Positions 6,661 to 14,625 of a DNA stretch of 15,701 bases are shown in pieces. The position numbers were made by a program, and so were the translations under genes. Each line of letters opens with the position of its first letter. Positions within the stretch are counted from its first letter, which is position 1. Source of the stretch: Acetobacteraceae bacterium (lineage in GTDB: Bacteria; Pseudomonadota; Alphaproteobacteria; Acetobacterales; Acetobacteraceae); the NCBI GenBank assembly GCA_947478535.1, contig CANJXD010000079.1, positions 1 through 15,701 on the forward strand, given 5' to 3'. The notes under the pieces were generated by a model, which did not search any database, had not been told where the DNA came from, and was given only the letters and a program-made list of their open reading frames with translations.

Positions 6661-7716
6661 TCACTCCGCCTCGGCGGCGAGGCGGGCGGCCTCGTCCTCA
6701 GCGATCAGGGCGTCGATCACATCATCGAATTCGCCGAGCATCACGCGGTCGATCTTGTGCAGGGTCAGGCCGATACGGTGGTCGGTCACCCGGCCCTGCG
6801 GGAAGTTGTAGGTGCGGATGCGCTCGGACCGGTCGCCGGTGCCGACCTGCCCCTTGCGATCCGCGGCGCGCGCGCTGTCGAGCCGGGCGCGCTGCGCGTC
6901 GTAGATGCGCGCGCGCAGGATCTTCATCGCCTTGGCGCGGTTCTTGTGCTGGCTGCGCTCCTCCTGCATCGCCACCACGGTGCCGGTGGGCAGGTGGGTG
7001 ATGCGCACGGCGCTGTCGGTCTTGTTCACGTGCTGCCCGCCGGCGCCGCTCGCGCGATAGGTGTCGATGCGCAGGTCGGCCTCGTTGATCTGCACATCCA
7101 CCTCCTCGGCCTCGGCCATGACGGCGACGGTGACGGTGGAGGTATGGATGCGGCCCTGCGTCTCGGTGGCCGGCACGCGCTGCACGCGATGCACGCCGCT
7201 CTCGAACTTCAGCTTGGCGAAGACGCCGCGGCCCTCGATGCTGGCACTCGCGCCCTTCACGCCGCCGAGTTCGCCCTCGTCATAGTCGAGGATCTCGAAG
7301 CGCCAGCCCTGCGCCGCGGCATAGCGCTGATAGGCACCGAAGAGTTCGGCGGCGAACAGCGCCGCCTCGTCGCCGCCCGCCGCCGGGCGCAGCTCCAGGA
7401 TGGCGCTGCGCTGGTCGGCGATGTCGCGCGGCAGCAGCATCAGCCGGAGTTCGCGCTCCAGCACCGGCAGGTGGTCGCGCAGGGCAAAGTACTCGGGCTC
7501 CGCCAGTTCGCGCAGTTCCGGATCGCCCAGCATCGCCTCCGCCTCGTCGCGCGCGCGCTCGGTGGCCTGGAATTCGGACACCTTGGCGACGATCGGCTCG
7601 AGTTCGGACAGCTCCTTGGACAGCGCACCGATCTCCGCCCCGCCGGCGCTGTTCAGCAGATGGCGGATTTCCTCCGCCCGCGACAGCAGCCGGTCCAGCT
7701 TGCCCGAGATACTCAT
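6661..7716 (-). CDS. prfA: Peptide chain release factor 1
   Basis: RF1 reads UAA and UAG in the ribosomal A site and triggers peptide release. The stop-codon-reading tripeptide Pro-Ala-Thr is at residues 182-184 ([18 protein letters not shown]), which identifies RF1 rather than RF2. The catalytic GGQ is at 226-228 ([18 protein letters not shown]). At 351 residues it is full length, with the N-terminal coiled-coil domain (about residues 1-100). Its ATG overlaps the hisS TGA as ATGA (7713-7716), so translation is coupled to hisS. prmC, which methylates Gln228, is the next gene. Confidence 0.98.
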   Translation of the reverse strand: MSISGKLDRLLSRAEEIRHLLNSAGGAEIGALSKELSELEPIVAKVSEFQATERARDEAEAMLGDPELRELAEPEYFALRDHLPVLERELRLMLLPRDIADQRSAILELRPAAGGDEAALFAAELFGAYQRYAAAQGWRFEILDYDEGELGGVKGASASIEGRGVFAKLKFESGVHRVQRVPATETQGRIHTSTVTVAVMAEAEEVDVQINEADLRIDTYRASGAGGQHVNKTDSAVRITHLPTGTVVAMQEERSQHKNRAKAMKILRARIYDAQRARLDSARAADRKGQVGTGDRSERIRTYNFPQGRVTDHRIGLTLHKIDRVMLGEFDDVIDALIAEDEAARLAAEAE

Positions 7717-8957
7717 GCCGAGAGGCGCTGGATCGCCTCCGCCACGGGCAGGCTTTCCTGCGTGCCGGCATCGAGGTCGCGCAGGTTGACCATGCCGCCC
7801 GCCACCTCCTCCTCGCCCAGGATCAGCGCGGCGCGGGCGGCGAGTTTGTTGGCGCGCTCCATGCGGCGCTTGAGGTTGCCGCGATAGGCGATCTCGGCGG
7901 TGACGCCGGCCGCGCGCAGCCGCTGCAACAGCAGCAGTGCCGCGACCTCCTGCGCCTCGCTCACCGGGATCACCGCGACCGGGCGCGGCGCCGCGGGCGC
8001 CTCGGCCAGCAGCATGCCCAGCCGCTCGATGCCACCCGCCCAGCCGACCGAGGGCGTTGGCGGGCCGCCCATCTCCTCGACCAACCCGTTGTAGCGCCCG
8101 CCGGCGATCACCGTGCCCTGCGCGCCCAGCCGGTCCGTGACGAATTCGAAGGCGGTGTGGCTGTAGTAGTCGAGGCCGCGCACGATGCGCGGATTGAGCC
8201 GGGTTGGCACGCCGAGGATTTCGAGGTGCCGCAGCACGGCCTCGAAAAACGCCGCGGCGGCGGGCGTCAGATAGGGCTGGATGGTCGGCGCGGTGGCGAC
8301 GATGGCGCGGTCGCCGGCATCCTTGCTGTCGAGGATGCGCATCGGGTTCTTCTCGAGCCGCACCAGGCTGTCGGCGCTGAGTTGGTCCCGATGCGCCGTG
8401 AAATGCGCCACCAGCGCCGCGCGATAGCCGTCCCGGCTCTCGGCATCGCCCAGCGTATTGATCTCCAGCACCACGCCGTCATCGATTCCCAGCGTCTGCA
8501 GGATCTGCCAGCCGGCGGCGATCACCTCGGCATCGGCGAGCGGTTCGGCCGCGCCCAGGATTTCGCAGCCGATCTGCTGGAACTGCCGCGTGCGCCCCTT
8601 CTGCGGCCGCTCGTAGCGGAACATCGGCCCGGCATAGAAGACCTTGCGCGGCAGGTTGGATTGCGTCAGGCCGTTGGAGACCAGCGCGCGGCAGATGCCG
8701 GCGGTATTCTCCGGCCGCAGCGTGAGCGATTCCCCGCCGCGATCGGTGAAGCTGTACATCTCCTTCGCCACCACGTCCGAGGTCTCGCCGAGCGAGCGGG
8801 CGAAGACGCCGGTCTGCTCGAAGATCGGCGTCACCCATTCCTCGAAGCCATAGAGCCCGGCGATGCGGCGCGCGGTCTCGGTCACACGGTGGTGTCGCCG
8901 AAAATCCTCGCCGATGAGGTCATGGGTGCCGCGGACGGGCTGGATGGGGCTGGCCAT
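7713..8957 (-). CDS. hisS: Histidyl-tRNA synthetase
   Basis: This class II synthetase charges tRNA-His and is essential. Motif 2 is [20 protein letters not shown] (residues 113-132). The LRPENTAG segment is at 80-87, the histidine-binding loop [12 protein letters not shown] at 260-271, followed by [14 protein letters not shown], and motif 3 [10 protein letters not shown] at 304-313. The C-terminal anticodon-binding domain is complete; 414 residues is the normal length. No ribosome site precedes ATG 8957 (the upstream bases are CGCCACCC), which together with the promoter-like elements at 8966-8992 suggests a near-leaderless transcript. Downstream it overlaps prfA by four bases. Upstream, where ispG would be expected, lies the HepT/MntA pair. 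Confidence 0.98.
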   Translation of the reverse strand: MASPIQPVRGTHDLIGEDFRRHHRVTETARRIAGLYGFEEWVTPIFEQTGVFARSLGETSDVVAKEMYSFTDRGGESLTLRPENTAGICRALVSNGLTQSNLPRKVFYAGPMFRYERPQKGRTRQFQQIGCEILGAAEPLADAEVIAAGWQILQTLGIDDGVVLEINTLGDAESRDGYRAALVAHFTAHRDQLSADSLVRLEKNPMRILDSKDAGDRAIVATAPTIQPYLTPAAAAFFEAVLRHLEILGVPTRLNPRIVRGLDYYSHTAFEFVTDRLGAQGTVIAGGRYNGLVEEMGGPPTPSVGWAGGIERLGMLLAEAPAAPRPVAVIPVSEAQEVAALLLLQRLRAAGVTAEIAYRGNLKRRMERANKLAARAALILGEEEVAGGMVNLRDLDAGTQESLPVAEAIQRLSA

Positions 8958-8965
8958 GGGTGGCG

Positions 8966-8992
8966 GGTATATCGGCGCGGCGCGGAGGGCAA
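8966..8992 (-). promoter_or_regulatory. Candidate promoter directly in front of hisS
   Basis: On the minus strand TTGCCC (8992-8987) and TATACC (8971-8966) are 15 nt apart, short of the ideal 17. A start 6-8 nt past the second hexamer falls within two bases of the hisS ATG (8957). That fits a leaderless mRNA and the missing ribosome site. The match is only moderate. Confidence 0.35.
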
Positions 8993-9017
8993 GGGCCGAG
9001 GGTCAGCAGCGGGGCGT

Positions 9018-9377
9018 TCAGGCCGAATCGATTGGCGGCACGATGGCGCGGAGATGGTCCACCAATCCGGGCACATCCTCCGTGACCGTGACCCAGACGA
9101 CCTTCAGCGCAACGCCGCCATAGTCATGCACCAGCTTGTTCCGCATGCCGATGATGACGGTCCAGGGAATGTGGCCATGGCGGGCACGGAATGCCGGAGA
9201 GGTCCTGGACGCGGCCTCACCGATGATCGTCAGGCAATGGGTGATGGCGCCCTGGTGGAGTTCGCTGGCGCGAAAGCGCGGCTCATCCAGGTCCTCCGCA
9301 TGGCGGAGCGCTTGCATGGCCCAGGCGAGCATATCCGCCGCGCGCTTCAGGTCGCGCGCATCAGGATCTTCCGTCAT
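9018..9377 (-). CDS. hepT: HEPN-domain toxin of the HepT/MntA (type VII) toxin-antitoxin system
   Basis: A 119-residue all-helical protein of the HepT-like (DUF86) family. The HEPN ribonuclease motif Rx4HxY is exact: Arg79-Asn-Lys-Leu-Val-His84-Asp-Tyr86 (GMRNKLVHDYGG). The family segment HCLTIIGEAASRTSPAFRARHGHIPW lies before it. In studied members HepT is an RNase (one attacks tRNA 3' ends), and its MntA partner silences it by adding AMP units to the motif tyrosine; both the catalytic residues and the target Tyr86 are present here, so toxin and control site look intact. Its ATG overlaps the mntA stop as ATGA (9374-9377). It lies 60 nt upstream of hisS. Cytoplasmic. That it is active in this host is inference. 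Confidence 0.92.
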   Translation of the reverse strand: MTEDPDARDLKRAADMLAWAMQALRHAEDLDEPRFRASELHQGAITHCLTIIGEAASRTSPAFRARHGHIPWTVIIGMRNKLVHDYGGVALKVVWVTVTEDVPGLVDHLRAIVPPIDSA

Positions 9378-9691
9378 GCCGCGTAGAGCGACTGCGCATC
9401 GGCCAGCATCGCGCGGCGCTTCAGGGGGTTGGGGCTCTCGGCCAGTGCCTCGAACTCCACAACATCGACACGGCGGCCCACCACCTGGGAGACGGCCTCC
9501 TCGAAGCCCAGCAACGTGGCGAAGCTGCGCCGGACGCCGGGGCCGAACTCGACCAGCAGGTCCACATCGCTGCGCGCCGGGTCGAAATCATCCCCCCGCG
9601 CGGCGGAGCCGAAGACCTCCAGCCGCGTCACGCCGAAGCGGCGGCAGAGGGCCGCGATGGCGTCCCGGTGGCGGAGGATTTCGGGGTGCAA
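9374..9691 (-). CDS. mntA: MNT-domain nucleotidyltransferase antitoxin of the HepT/MntA pair
   Basis: A 105-residue minimal nucleotidyltransferase of the DNA polymerase beta superfamily. The nucleotide-binding Gly28-Ser29 (EVFGSAARGDDFDPARSDVDLLVEFG) is followed by the metal-binding Asp42 and Asp44, and the third acidic residue is Asp76 in RRVDVVEFEAL. Twelve residues separate GS from DxD, two more than in the shortest members. Known MntA proteins transfer AMP from ATP to the HepT tyrosine and so neutralise the toxin. The likely start is TTG 9691, five nucleotides after the ispG stop, with only a weak ribosome site. No ATG or GTG near it fits the domain, and an earlier start would overlap ispG. 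Translation therefore probably depends on ribosomes arriving from ispG. Confidence 0.9.
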   Translation of the reverse strand: MHPEILRHRDAIAALCRRFGVTRLEVFGSAARGDDFDPARSDVDLLVEFGPGVRRSFATLLGFEEAVSQVVGRRVDVVEFEALAESPNPLKRRAMLADAQSLYAA

Positions 9692-9696
9692 GCCGG

Positions 9697-10836
9697 CTAT
9701 TCCGCCGCCTGCCGCGCGGCTTCCGCCACTTCGGCGTCCTTCGCCGCCTGCAACGCCGCGGCCTTGGCTTCGACGAGGCTGACGATGTGGTCCACCATCT
9801 CCTCGGTCTTCACCGTGTGGCTCGTCTTGCCCATGCCATAGACCATGTGGGTGCCGGCGCCGCCGCCGGTCAGGCCGATATCCGTCATCAGCGCCTCCCC
9901 AGGCCCATTCACGACGCAGCCGATGATGGACAGGCTGATCGGCTGGGTGATGTGGGCAAGCCGGTCTTCCAGCTTCTCCACCGTGCGGATCACGTCGAAG
10001 CCCTGCCGCGCGCAGGACGGGCAGGAAATGACCTTCACCCCGCGGTGGCGGATATGCAGCGACTTCAGCAACTCCCACCCCACGGAGACCTCCTCCTCCG
10101 GCTCGGCGGAGAGGCTGACCCGCAGCGTGTCGCCGATACCGGCCCAGAGCAGGCTGCCGAGGCCGATGGCGGATTTCACCGTGCCCGCGCGCCGGCCGCC
10201 GGCTTCCGTGATGCCGATATGCAGCGGGTGGTCGCAGGCTTCCGCCAGTTGCTGATAGGCGGCGACGGCGAGGAAGACGTCGGACGCCTTCACGCTGATC
10301 TTGAACTCGTCAAACCCTTCCTGGAGCAGGTGGTCGGCGTGCCACAGCGCGCTCTCGACCAGGGCTTCCGGGTTGGGCTCGCCGTATTTTTCCAGCAGGT
10401 GCTTCTCCAGGCTGCCGGCATTGACGCCGATGCGGATCGAACAGCCATGGTCGCGGGCGGCCTTCACGACCTCCTTCACCCGTTCCTTGCTGCCGATATT
10501 GCCGGGGTTGATGCGCAGGCACGCCGCACCCGCCCGCGCCGCCTCGATCGCGCGGCGGTAGTGGAAGTGGATGTCGGCGACGATCGGGACATTCACCTCC
10601 CGCACGATCTCGGCCAGCGCGGCGGTGGCCTCCTCGGTCGGGCAGGAGACGCGGACAATGTCCACGCCGGCGAGTTCCGACCGGCGGATCTGCTCGATCG
10701 TCGCCTTGGCGTCCTCGGTCGGCGTGTTGGTCATGGTCTGCACGGTGATCGGCGAATCGCCGCCGACCGGCACCTTGCCGACATGGATCAACCGAGAGCG
10801 GCGGCGCTCGATCTGCTGGTAGGGGCGATAGGCCAT
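9697..10836 (-). CDS. ispG: 4-hydroxy-3-methylbut-2-en-1-yl diphosphate synthase (flavodoxin)
   Basis: IspG carries out the penultimate step of the MEP isoprenoid pathway, reducing MEcPP to HMBPP with a 4Fe-4S cluster. The cluster ligands are Cys272 and Cys275 ([12 protein letters not shown]), Cys307 ([11 protein letters not shown]) and the adjacent Glu314. The N-terminal TIM-barrel half contains [27 protein letters not shown] and RINPGNIG. With 379 residues it is the compact bacterial form, carrying an alanine-rich helical tail after residue 355. ATG 10836 has GGAG four nucleotides before it. The leader upstream is a 12-bp tandem repeat. The mntA/hepT pair follows directly; in related genomes hisS would be the expected neighbour. 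Confidence 0.98.
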   Translation of the reverse strand: MAYRPYQQIERRRSRLIHVGKVPVGGDSPITVQTMTNTPTEDAKATIEQIRRSELAGVDIVRVSCPTEEATAALAEIVREVNVPIVADIHFHYRRAIEAARAGAACLRINPGNIGSKERVKEVVKAARDHGCSIRIGVNAGSLEKHLLEKYGEPNPEALVESALWHADHLLQEGFDEFKISVKASDVFLAVAAYQQLAEACDHPLHIGITEAGGRRAGTVKSAIGLGSLLWAGIGDTLRVSLSAEPEEEVSVGWELLKSLHIRHRGVKVISCPSCARQGFDVIRTVEKLEDRLAHITQPISLSIIGCVVNGPGEALMTDIGLTGGGAGTHMVYGMGKTSHTVKTEEMVDHIVSLVEAKAAALQAAKDAEVAEAARQAAE

Positions 10837-10841
10837 GCGAC

Positions 10842-10890
10842 TCCGTTCCCTGGTCCGTTCCCTGGTCCGTTCCCAGGTCGCTTCCCCTGG
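10842..10890 (-). repeat. Four-copy 12-bp tandem repeat forming the ispG leader
   Basis: On the plus strand TCCGTTCCCTGG occurs twice exactly (10842-10853, 10854-10865), once with a single change (10866-10877), and once as a degraded 13-bp copy (10878-10890). On the coding strand the unit is CCAGGGAACGGA, and the last copy runs into GGAG, the ispG ribosome site. Confidence 0.9.
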
Positions 10891-10913
10891 GCATGACGGT
10901 CAAACCACCGACC

Positions 10914-10933
10914 CTGTCAGCATAGGATGACAG
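10914..10933. other. Short inverted repeat between the rodZ-like gene and ispG
   Basis: CTGTCA (10914-10919) and TGACAG (10928-10933) are perfect 6-bp arms around an 8-nt loop, 27 nt after the rodZ-like stop. No T run follows on either strand. It may be a weak transcript-end hairpin or an operator for ispG. Confidence 0.35.
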
Positions 10934-10959
10934 AGGCCGGCTTTACAGGGGAAGCCCGA

Positions 10960-12009
10960 TCAGTTTGCGCGGTTCGCCGCCGGCTGACCCGGGCCGGTGG
11001 CCGGCGCGGCGACGGCGGTGGCGCCGGAGAGGCGGACGCGCAGGCGGTCCGGTTCCAGCATGATGTTGCGGCGCACGCCGACCAGCCCATCGAGGGCGGG
11101 GGACAGGGCGTTGTCCACCACGATGTCGAGCCCATCGGCCTTGCCGGTATCCAGCAGCAGCCCGTCCCGCACCGGCACCGGCCAGAATTCGCCGGGGCGG
11201 AGGACTCGGTTGAGCAGCACCTGGCCGTTGCGCGGGTCACGGACCTGCACCCAGGCACCATCGGCGCTGCCGGCCTTGGCGCGGAGCGCGACGCGGGTGC
11301 CATCCGGCAGTCCCGGGATAAGCTGGACCACGGCCGGCGCCGCGGCGGCCACCGGTGAAGGCTGGGCGGCCGGAACCGTCGCCGCCTGGGCGGCGGTATT
11401 GGCACCGGAAGGGGCGGTGATGCCGCCGGGGGGCGGCAGGGCGGCCAGCGGCAGCGTGCCCGGGTCCGCGCGCAGCCCGTCGCGGGGGGCGCCGTTGTCG
11501 CGGCCGGGGATCTGGGCGCGGCCCTGCTCGGCCGCCGATTCGAGCCGCGGCGGCACCGGCGGCACCACATCCACCGTGCGTTGCCCGCCGCCGGACCAGT
11601 TGAACCAGGCGACATAGGCGCAGATGGAGATCACGGCACCAACCGCGACGACGGCCCCCGCCGGCATGCCGCGTTCCGGCACGGGCTCGGGGAAGACCAG
11701 GTTCGTCTTGCGCGTGACCGCGGCGCCCGAATGGTCGCGGAAGCGGCGGACCAACACATCCGAATCGAGGCCGAGGGCGGCGGAATAGGTGCGGACGAAG
11801 CCCACGGCGTAGGCCGGGCCGGGCAGGTCCTGGATGCGGCCATCCTCCAGTGCTTCGAGGTAGGGGCGGCGGATCCGCAGGCGCGTGGCCATCTCCGCGA
11901 CCGACATGCCGAGGGCAAGCCGCGAGTCGCGGAGTTCCTCACCCACGCGGGCGGCTTCCGCACCGCTGGTGTCGGTCTTTCGGGGGATGCGCTTCAGGTC
12001 ATAGGGCAC
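10960..12009 (-). CDS. RodZ-like protein: HTH_25 domain, one membrane helix, DUF4115 domain
   Basis: The layout is that of RodZ/YfgA. A cytoplasmic helix-turn-helix domain lies at about residues 20-92 (GEELRDSRLALGMSVAEMATRLRIRRPYLEALEDGR, then YAVGFVRTYSAALGLD). One transmembrane helix follows at 116-137 (PAGAVVAVGAVISICAYVAWF), then a long Pro/Ala-rich periplasmic linker, and a DUF4115 domain at about 230-335 (AWVQVRDPRNGQVLLNRVLRPGEFWPVP). RodZ anchors the MreB cytoskeleton in rod-shaped cells; no mreB is in view, so a cell-shape role is by family only. The start is GTG 12009, with AGGTG about 9 nt upstream. The upstream 170 bp hold a strong inverted repeat and direct repeats. It is co-oriented with ispG. 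Confidence 0.88.
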   Translation of the reverse strand: MPYDLKRIPRKTDTSGAEAARVGEELRDSRLALGMSVAEMATRLRIRRPYLEALEDGRIQDLPGPAYAVGFVRTYSAALGLDSDVLVRRFRDHSGAAVTRKTNLVFPEPVPERGMPAGAVVAVGAVISICAYVAWFNWSGGGQRTVDVVPPVPPRLESAAEQGRAQIPGRDNGAPRDGLRADPGTLPLAALPPPGGITAPSGANTAAQAATVPAAQPSPVAAAAPAVVQLIPGLPDGTRVALRAKAGSADGAWVQVRDPRNGQVLLNRVLRPGEFWPVPVRDGLLLDTGKADGLDIVVDNALSPALDGLVGVRRNIMLEPDRLRVRLSGATAVAAPATGPGQPAANRAN

Positions 12010-12041
12010 GGCAGCGACACCTAGCGCGCGTCCGCCATGGC

Positions 12042-12070
12042 CGCAAACCGAATCACAAGGCCGGTTTGCG
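12042..12070. promoter_or_regulatory. Perfect 9-bp inverted repeat upstream of the rodZ-like gene
   Basis: CGCAAACCG (12042-12050) and CGGTTTGCG (12062-12070) are exact reverse complements with an 11-nt spacer, centred about 47 nt before the GTG start. The 20-bp centre-to-centre spacing of the arms, close to two helical turns, suits a dimeric regulator; it could also be a hairpin in the 5' leader. Confidence 0.6.
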
Positions 12071-12073
12071 CGC

Positions 12074-12117
12074 CTGTGGACAACCGGGGGGAAGGCTGTG
12101 GAAAGCCGGGGGGCGGA
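12074..12117. repeat. Two 22-bp imperfect direct repeats with TGTGG cores
   Basis: The unit starting CTGTGGACAACCGGGGGG (12074) recurs exactly 22 bp later as CTGTGGAAAGCCGGGGGG (12096), with about 17 of 22 bases shared. TGTGGACAA (12075-12083) is one base from the DnaA-box reverse complement TGTGGATAA; the second copy is two bases off. Confidence 0.6.
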
Positions 12118-12178
12118 ACGGGAACAGACAACATCATCGACCTGCGACTCCGACGAATCGCACCACGCACCGCGACCG

Positions 12179-13228
12179 TCACGCCGCCTTGCGGGCAGCG
12201 AGTGCGGCCGCGGCCTGCCAGATCAGTTCCTGCACGATCTCCGCCGCCGGCTGTTCCTTCGTCACCATGCCGACGCTCTGCCCGGCCATCAGGGAGCCGT
12301 TCTCGACATCGCCATCGATCACGGCACGCCGCAACGCGCCGGCCCAGTAATGCTCGATATCGAGTTGGGCGGCGGCCTTCTCGATCTCGCCGGCCAGGAA
12401 GCGGCGGATCATTTCCGCCTGATGTTCGAGGAAGCGCTTGGTGCCGCCATTCTGCAAGGCGCGGACCGGGATGACGGGAAAGCGTTCATCGAGTTGCACC
12501 GTCGGCAGCGCATCCCGCGCCGCGCCGCGCAGGAAGGCACGCTTGAAATTCGCGTGGGCGATCGATTCCGTGGCGCAGACGAAGCGCGTGCCAAGCTGCG
12601 CGCCGGCCGCGCCCATCTCGAGGTAGGAAAGAATCGCCTCCCCCCGCCCGATGCCGCCGGCGACGAAGACCGGGACATCGCGGATGAAGGGCAGGATTTC
12701 CTGCGCGAGCACGGTCAGCGAAACGGGGCCGATATGACCGCCGGCCTCGCTGCCCTCGATCACCAGCGCATCGGCGCCGGACCGGACGAGCTTCTTCGCC
12801 AGGGCGAGCGCCGGGGCGAAGCAGACCACCTTCGCGCCGCCATCCTTCGCCGCCTTGATGGCAGCGCCCGGCGGGATGCCGCCGGCGAAGACGATGTGGC
12901 CGACCTTGTGGTCGATGCAGGTCTGCACCAACTGGTCGAGGCGCGGGTGCATCGTGATCAGGTTCACGCCGAAGGGCTTTTGCGTCAGCGCCTGGGTGCC
13001 CTGGATTTCCTGCGCCAGGCGATCCGGCTCCATCGCCCCGCAGGCGATGACGCCGAAGGCCCCGGCATTGGACAGCGCCGCCACCAGGTTGCGCTCACTC
13101 ACCCAGGACATGGCGCCGCCCATCAGCGCGTAGCGGCTGCCGAAGAAGGCAGCGCCGCGTGCCATCAGGGCGTCGATGGCGGCAAGCGCCTGCGCGGGGG
13201 GGGCGTTATCCGGGGGAAGCGCGTCCAT
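12179..13228 (-). CDS. Nitronate monooxygenase-family (2-nitropropane dioxygenase-like) flavoprotein
   Basis: A 349-residue FMN-dependent TIM-barrel enzyme. Seen: YALMGGAMSWVSERNLVAALSNAGAFGVIACGAM near the N-terminus (flavin-binding start of the barrel), FGVNLITMHP at 86-95, GADALVIEGSEAGGHIG at 151-167 carrying the family's conserved histidine, and the phosphate-binding VFVAGGIGRGEAILSYLEMGAAGAQLGTRF at 187-216. Known members oxidise nitronates; others are enoyl reductase (FabK)-like, and the substrate cannot be told here. ATG 13228 lies 7 nt after the lysC stop, with GAGGG in the end of lysC as ribosome site, so it is in the lysC transcript. It is an unexpected passenger between lysC and the rodZ-like gene. 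Confidence 0.9.
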   Translation of the reverse strand: MDALPPDNAPPAQALAAIDALMARGAAFFGSRYALMGGAMSWVSERNLVAALSNAGAFGVIACGAMEPDRLAQEIQGTQALTQKPFGVNLITMHPRLDQLVQTCIDHKVGHIVFAGGIPPGAAIKAAKDGGAKVVCFAPALALAKKLVRSGADALVIEGSEAGGHIGPVSLTVLAQEILPFIRDVPVFVAGGIGRGEAILSYLEMGAAGAQLGTRFVCATESIAHANFKRAFLRGAARDALPTVQLDERFPVIPVRALQNGGTKRFLEHQAEMIRRFLAGEIEKAAAQLDIEHYWAGALRRAVIDGDVENGSLMAGQSVGMVTKEQPAAEIVQELIWQAAAALAARKAA

Positions 13229-13235
13229 CGTGGTC

Positions 13236-14480
13236 TCAGCCCTCGTTGCGGCGGGCGGGCTCGGGCCCGTCCAGCCCATAAGCCGTGTGCAGGGCGCGCA
13301 CCGCAAGCTCCGTGTAGTCGGCGCTGACGAGGACGCTGACCTTGATCTCGCTGGTGGAGATCACCTGGATGTTGATCCCCTTTTCCGACAGCGTGCGGAA
13401 CATCGTCGCGGCGACGCCGGCATGGGTGCGCATGCCGATCCCGACGACGCTGATCTTGGCGACGTCGGGGTCGGCGATCAGCGCCTCGAAGCCGATCACG
13501 GATTGCTGCTTCTCCAGCAGGTCCCTCGCCCGCGGCAGGTCCGCCCGGCCGAGGGTGAAGGTCATATCCGTGCTGCCATCGGCGCCGATGTTCTGGACGA
13601 TCATGTCCACATTCACATTGGCGGCCGAAAGCGGGCCGAATACGGAAGCGGCGATGCCTGGCCGGTCCGGCACGCGGCGAAGGGTGACCTTCGCCTCGTC
13701 GCGGGAATAGGCAATGCCGGAAACGATGGGCTGTTCCACGATCTCGTCCTCGTCAACCACCAGAGAGCCAGGCTTGTCCTCGAAGCTCGACAGCACCTGC
13801 ACGCGCACACGCTGCTTCATGGCCAGTTCGACCGAGCGCGTCTGCAAGACCTTGGCCCCGACCGAGGCCAGTTCCAGCATTTCCTCATAGGAAATCTTCT
13901 CGAGCTTCTTTGCCCGGGGAACGATGCGGGGGTCTGTCGTATAGACGCCGTCCACATCGGTGTAGATGTCGCAGCGATCCGCCTTCACCGCCGCGGCGAT
14001 CGCCACCGCCGAAAGGTCGGAGCCCCCGCGGCCCAGCGTCGTCACCCGGTTCACCTTCGGCTCCAGCCCCTGGAAGCCGGCGACGACCGGCACCTCCCCG
14101 GCCTGCATCCGCGCAATGAGGAGGGAGCCATCGATGCTCTCGACACGGGCCTTGCCATGGGCGGCATCGGTCAGGATGGGGATCTGCCAGCCCTGCCAGG
14201 ACCGGGCCTCGACGCCGATGGTCTGCAACGCGATGGCGAGCAGGCCGATCGTCACCTGCTCCCCGGTCGCGACCACCACGTCGTATTCCCGCTGGTCATG
14301 CAGGGGCGACAGGTCCTGGCACCATTTCACCAGCTGGTTGGTGGCGCCGGACATGGCGGAGACGACGACCGCAACCTCATGGCCGGCCTCCACCTCCCGC
14401 TTCACACGGTTGGCGACGTTGCGGATACGGTCGAGATCGGCGACGGAGGTGCCGCCGAACTTCATCACGATGCGGGCCAT
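13236..14480 (-). CDS. lysC: Aspartate kinase
   Basis: LysC phosphorylates aspartate, the first step to lysine, threonine, methionine and diaminopimelate. The ATP-site motif [13 protein letters not shown] is at residues 7-19. [19 protein letters not shown] and the [18 protein letters not shown] block complete the kinase domain. Two C-terminal ACT domains follow ([15 protein letters not shown] region and [40 protein letters not shown]), which in this family bind feedback amino acids. The 414-residue length is normal. ATG 14480 is chosen because the conserved [12 protein letters not shown] starts there; the open frame upstream is not family-like. It is divergent from ubiG and heads the minus-strand run. 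Confidence 0.97.
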   Translation of the reverse strand: MARIVMKFGGTSVADLDRIRNVANRVKREVEAGHEVAVVVSAMSGATNQLVKWCQDLSPLHDQREYDVVVATGEQVTIGLLAIALQTIGVEARSWQGWQIPILTDAAHGKARVESIDGSLLIARMQAGEVPVVAGFQGLEPKVNRVTTLGRGGSDLSAVAIAAAVKADRCDIYTDVDGVYTTDPRIVPRAKKLEKISYEEMLELASVGAKVLQTRSVELAMKQRVRVQVLSSFEDKPGSLVVDEDEIVEQPIVSGIAYSRDEAKVTLRRVPDRPGIAASVFGPLSAANVNVDMIVQNIGADGSTDMTFTLGRADLPRARDLLEKQQSVIGFEALIADPDVAKISVVGIGMRTHAGVAATMFRTLSEKGINIQVISTSEIKVSVLVSADYTELAVRALHTAYGLDGPEPARRNEG

Positions 14481-14574
14481 GCTCGGGTCCGGGGTCCCAG
14501 GTACCAGGGTCTGCGGGAGGTATTTCTGCCGTGTCGGCCGGGGCGGCCCCTGTTGCGCCTCGCCGGGGGCGGGA

Positions 14575-14603
14575 CCAATAAACGGGGGAAGGCGCGCGGG
14601 CAA
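14575..14603 (-). promoter_or_regulatory. Candidate lysC promoter
   Basis: On the minus strand TTGCCC (14603-14598) and TATTGG (14580-14575) are exactly 17 nt apart. Matches to consensus are 4/6 and 3/6. The start would be near 14568, leaving a leader of about 87 nt. I see no lysine riboswitch in that leader. Confidence 0.35.
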
Positions 14604-14625
14604 CCGGGGCGCGGCGGGGATTGGC

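Noticed and set aside
5704..7887. A 727-codon open frame on the plus strand
   Set aside because: It lies antisense to prmC, prfA and the end of hisS, whose motifs are unmistakable. Long antisense frames arise from high GC at third positions; its translation is His/Arg/Gly-rich without any family motif.
9136..10896. A 586-codon plus-strand open frame
   Set aside because: It is antisense to hepT, mntA and ispG, with composition typical of a GC-rich shadow and no recognisable domain.
10898..10903. TTGACC on the minus strand as an ispG -35 element
   Set aside because: Nothing resembling a -10 lies 16-18 nt downstream; that position is inside the GC-rich tandem repeat.
14481..14574. Lysine riboswitch in the lysC leader
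   Set aside because: The leader of about 90 nt is too short for the lysine riboswitch fold and shows no matching conserved segments.
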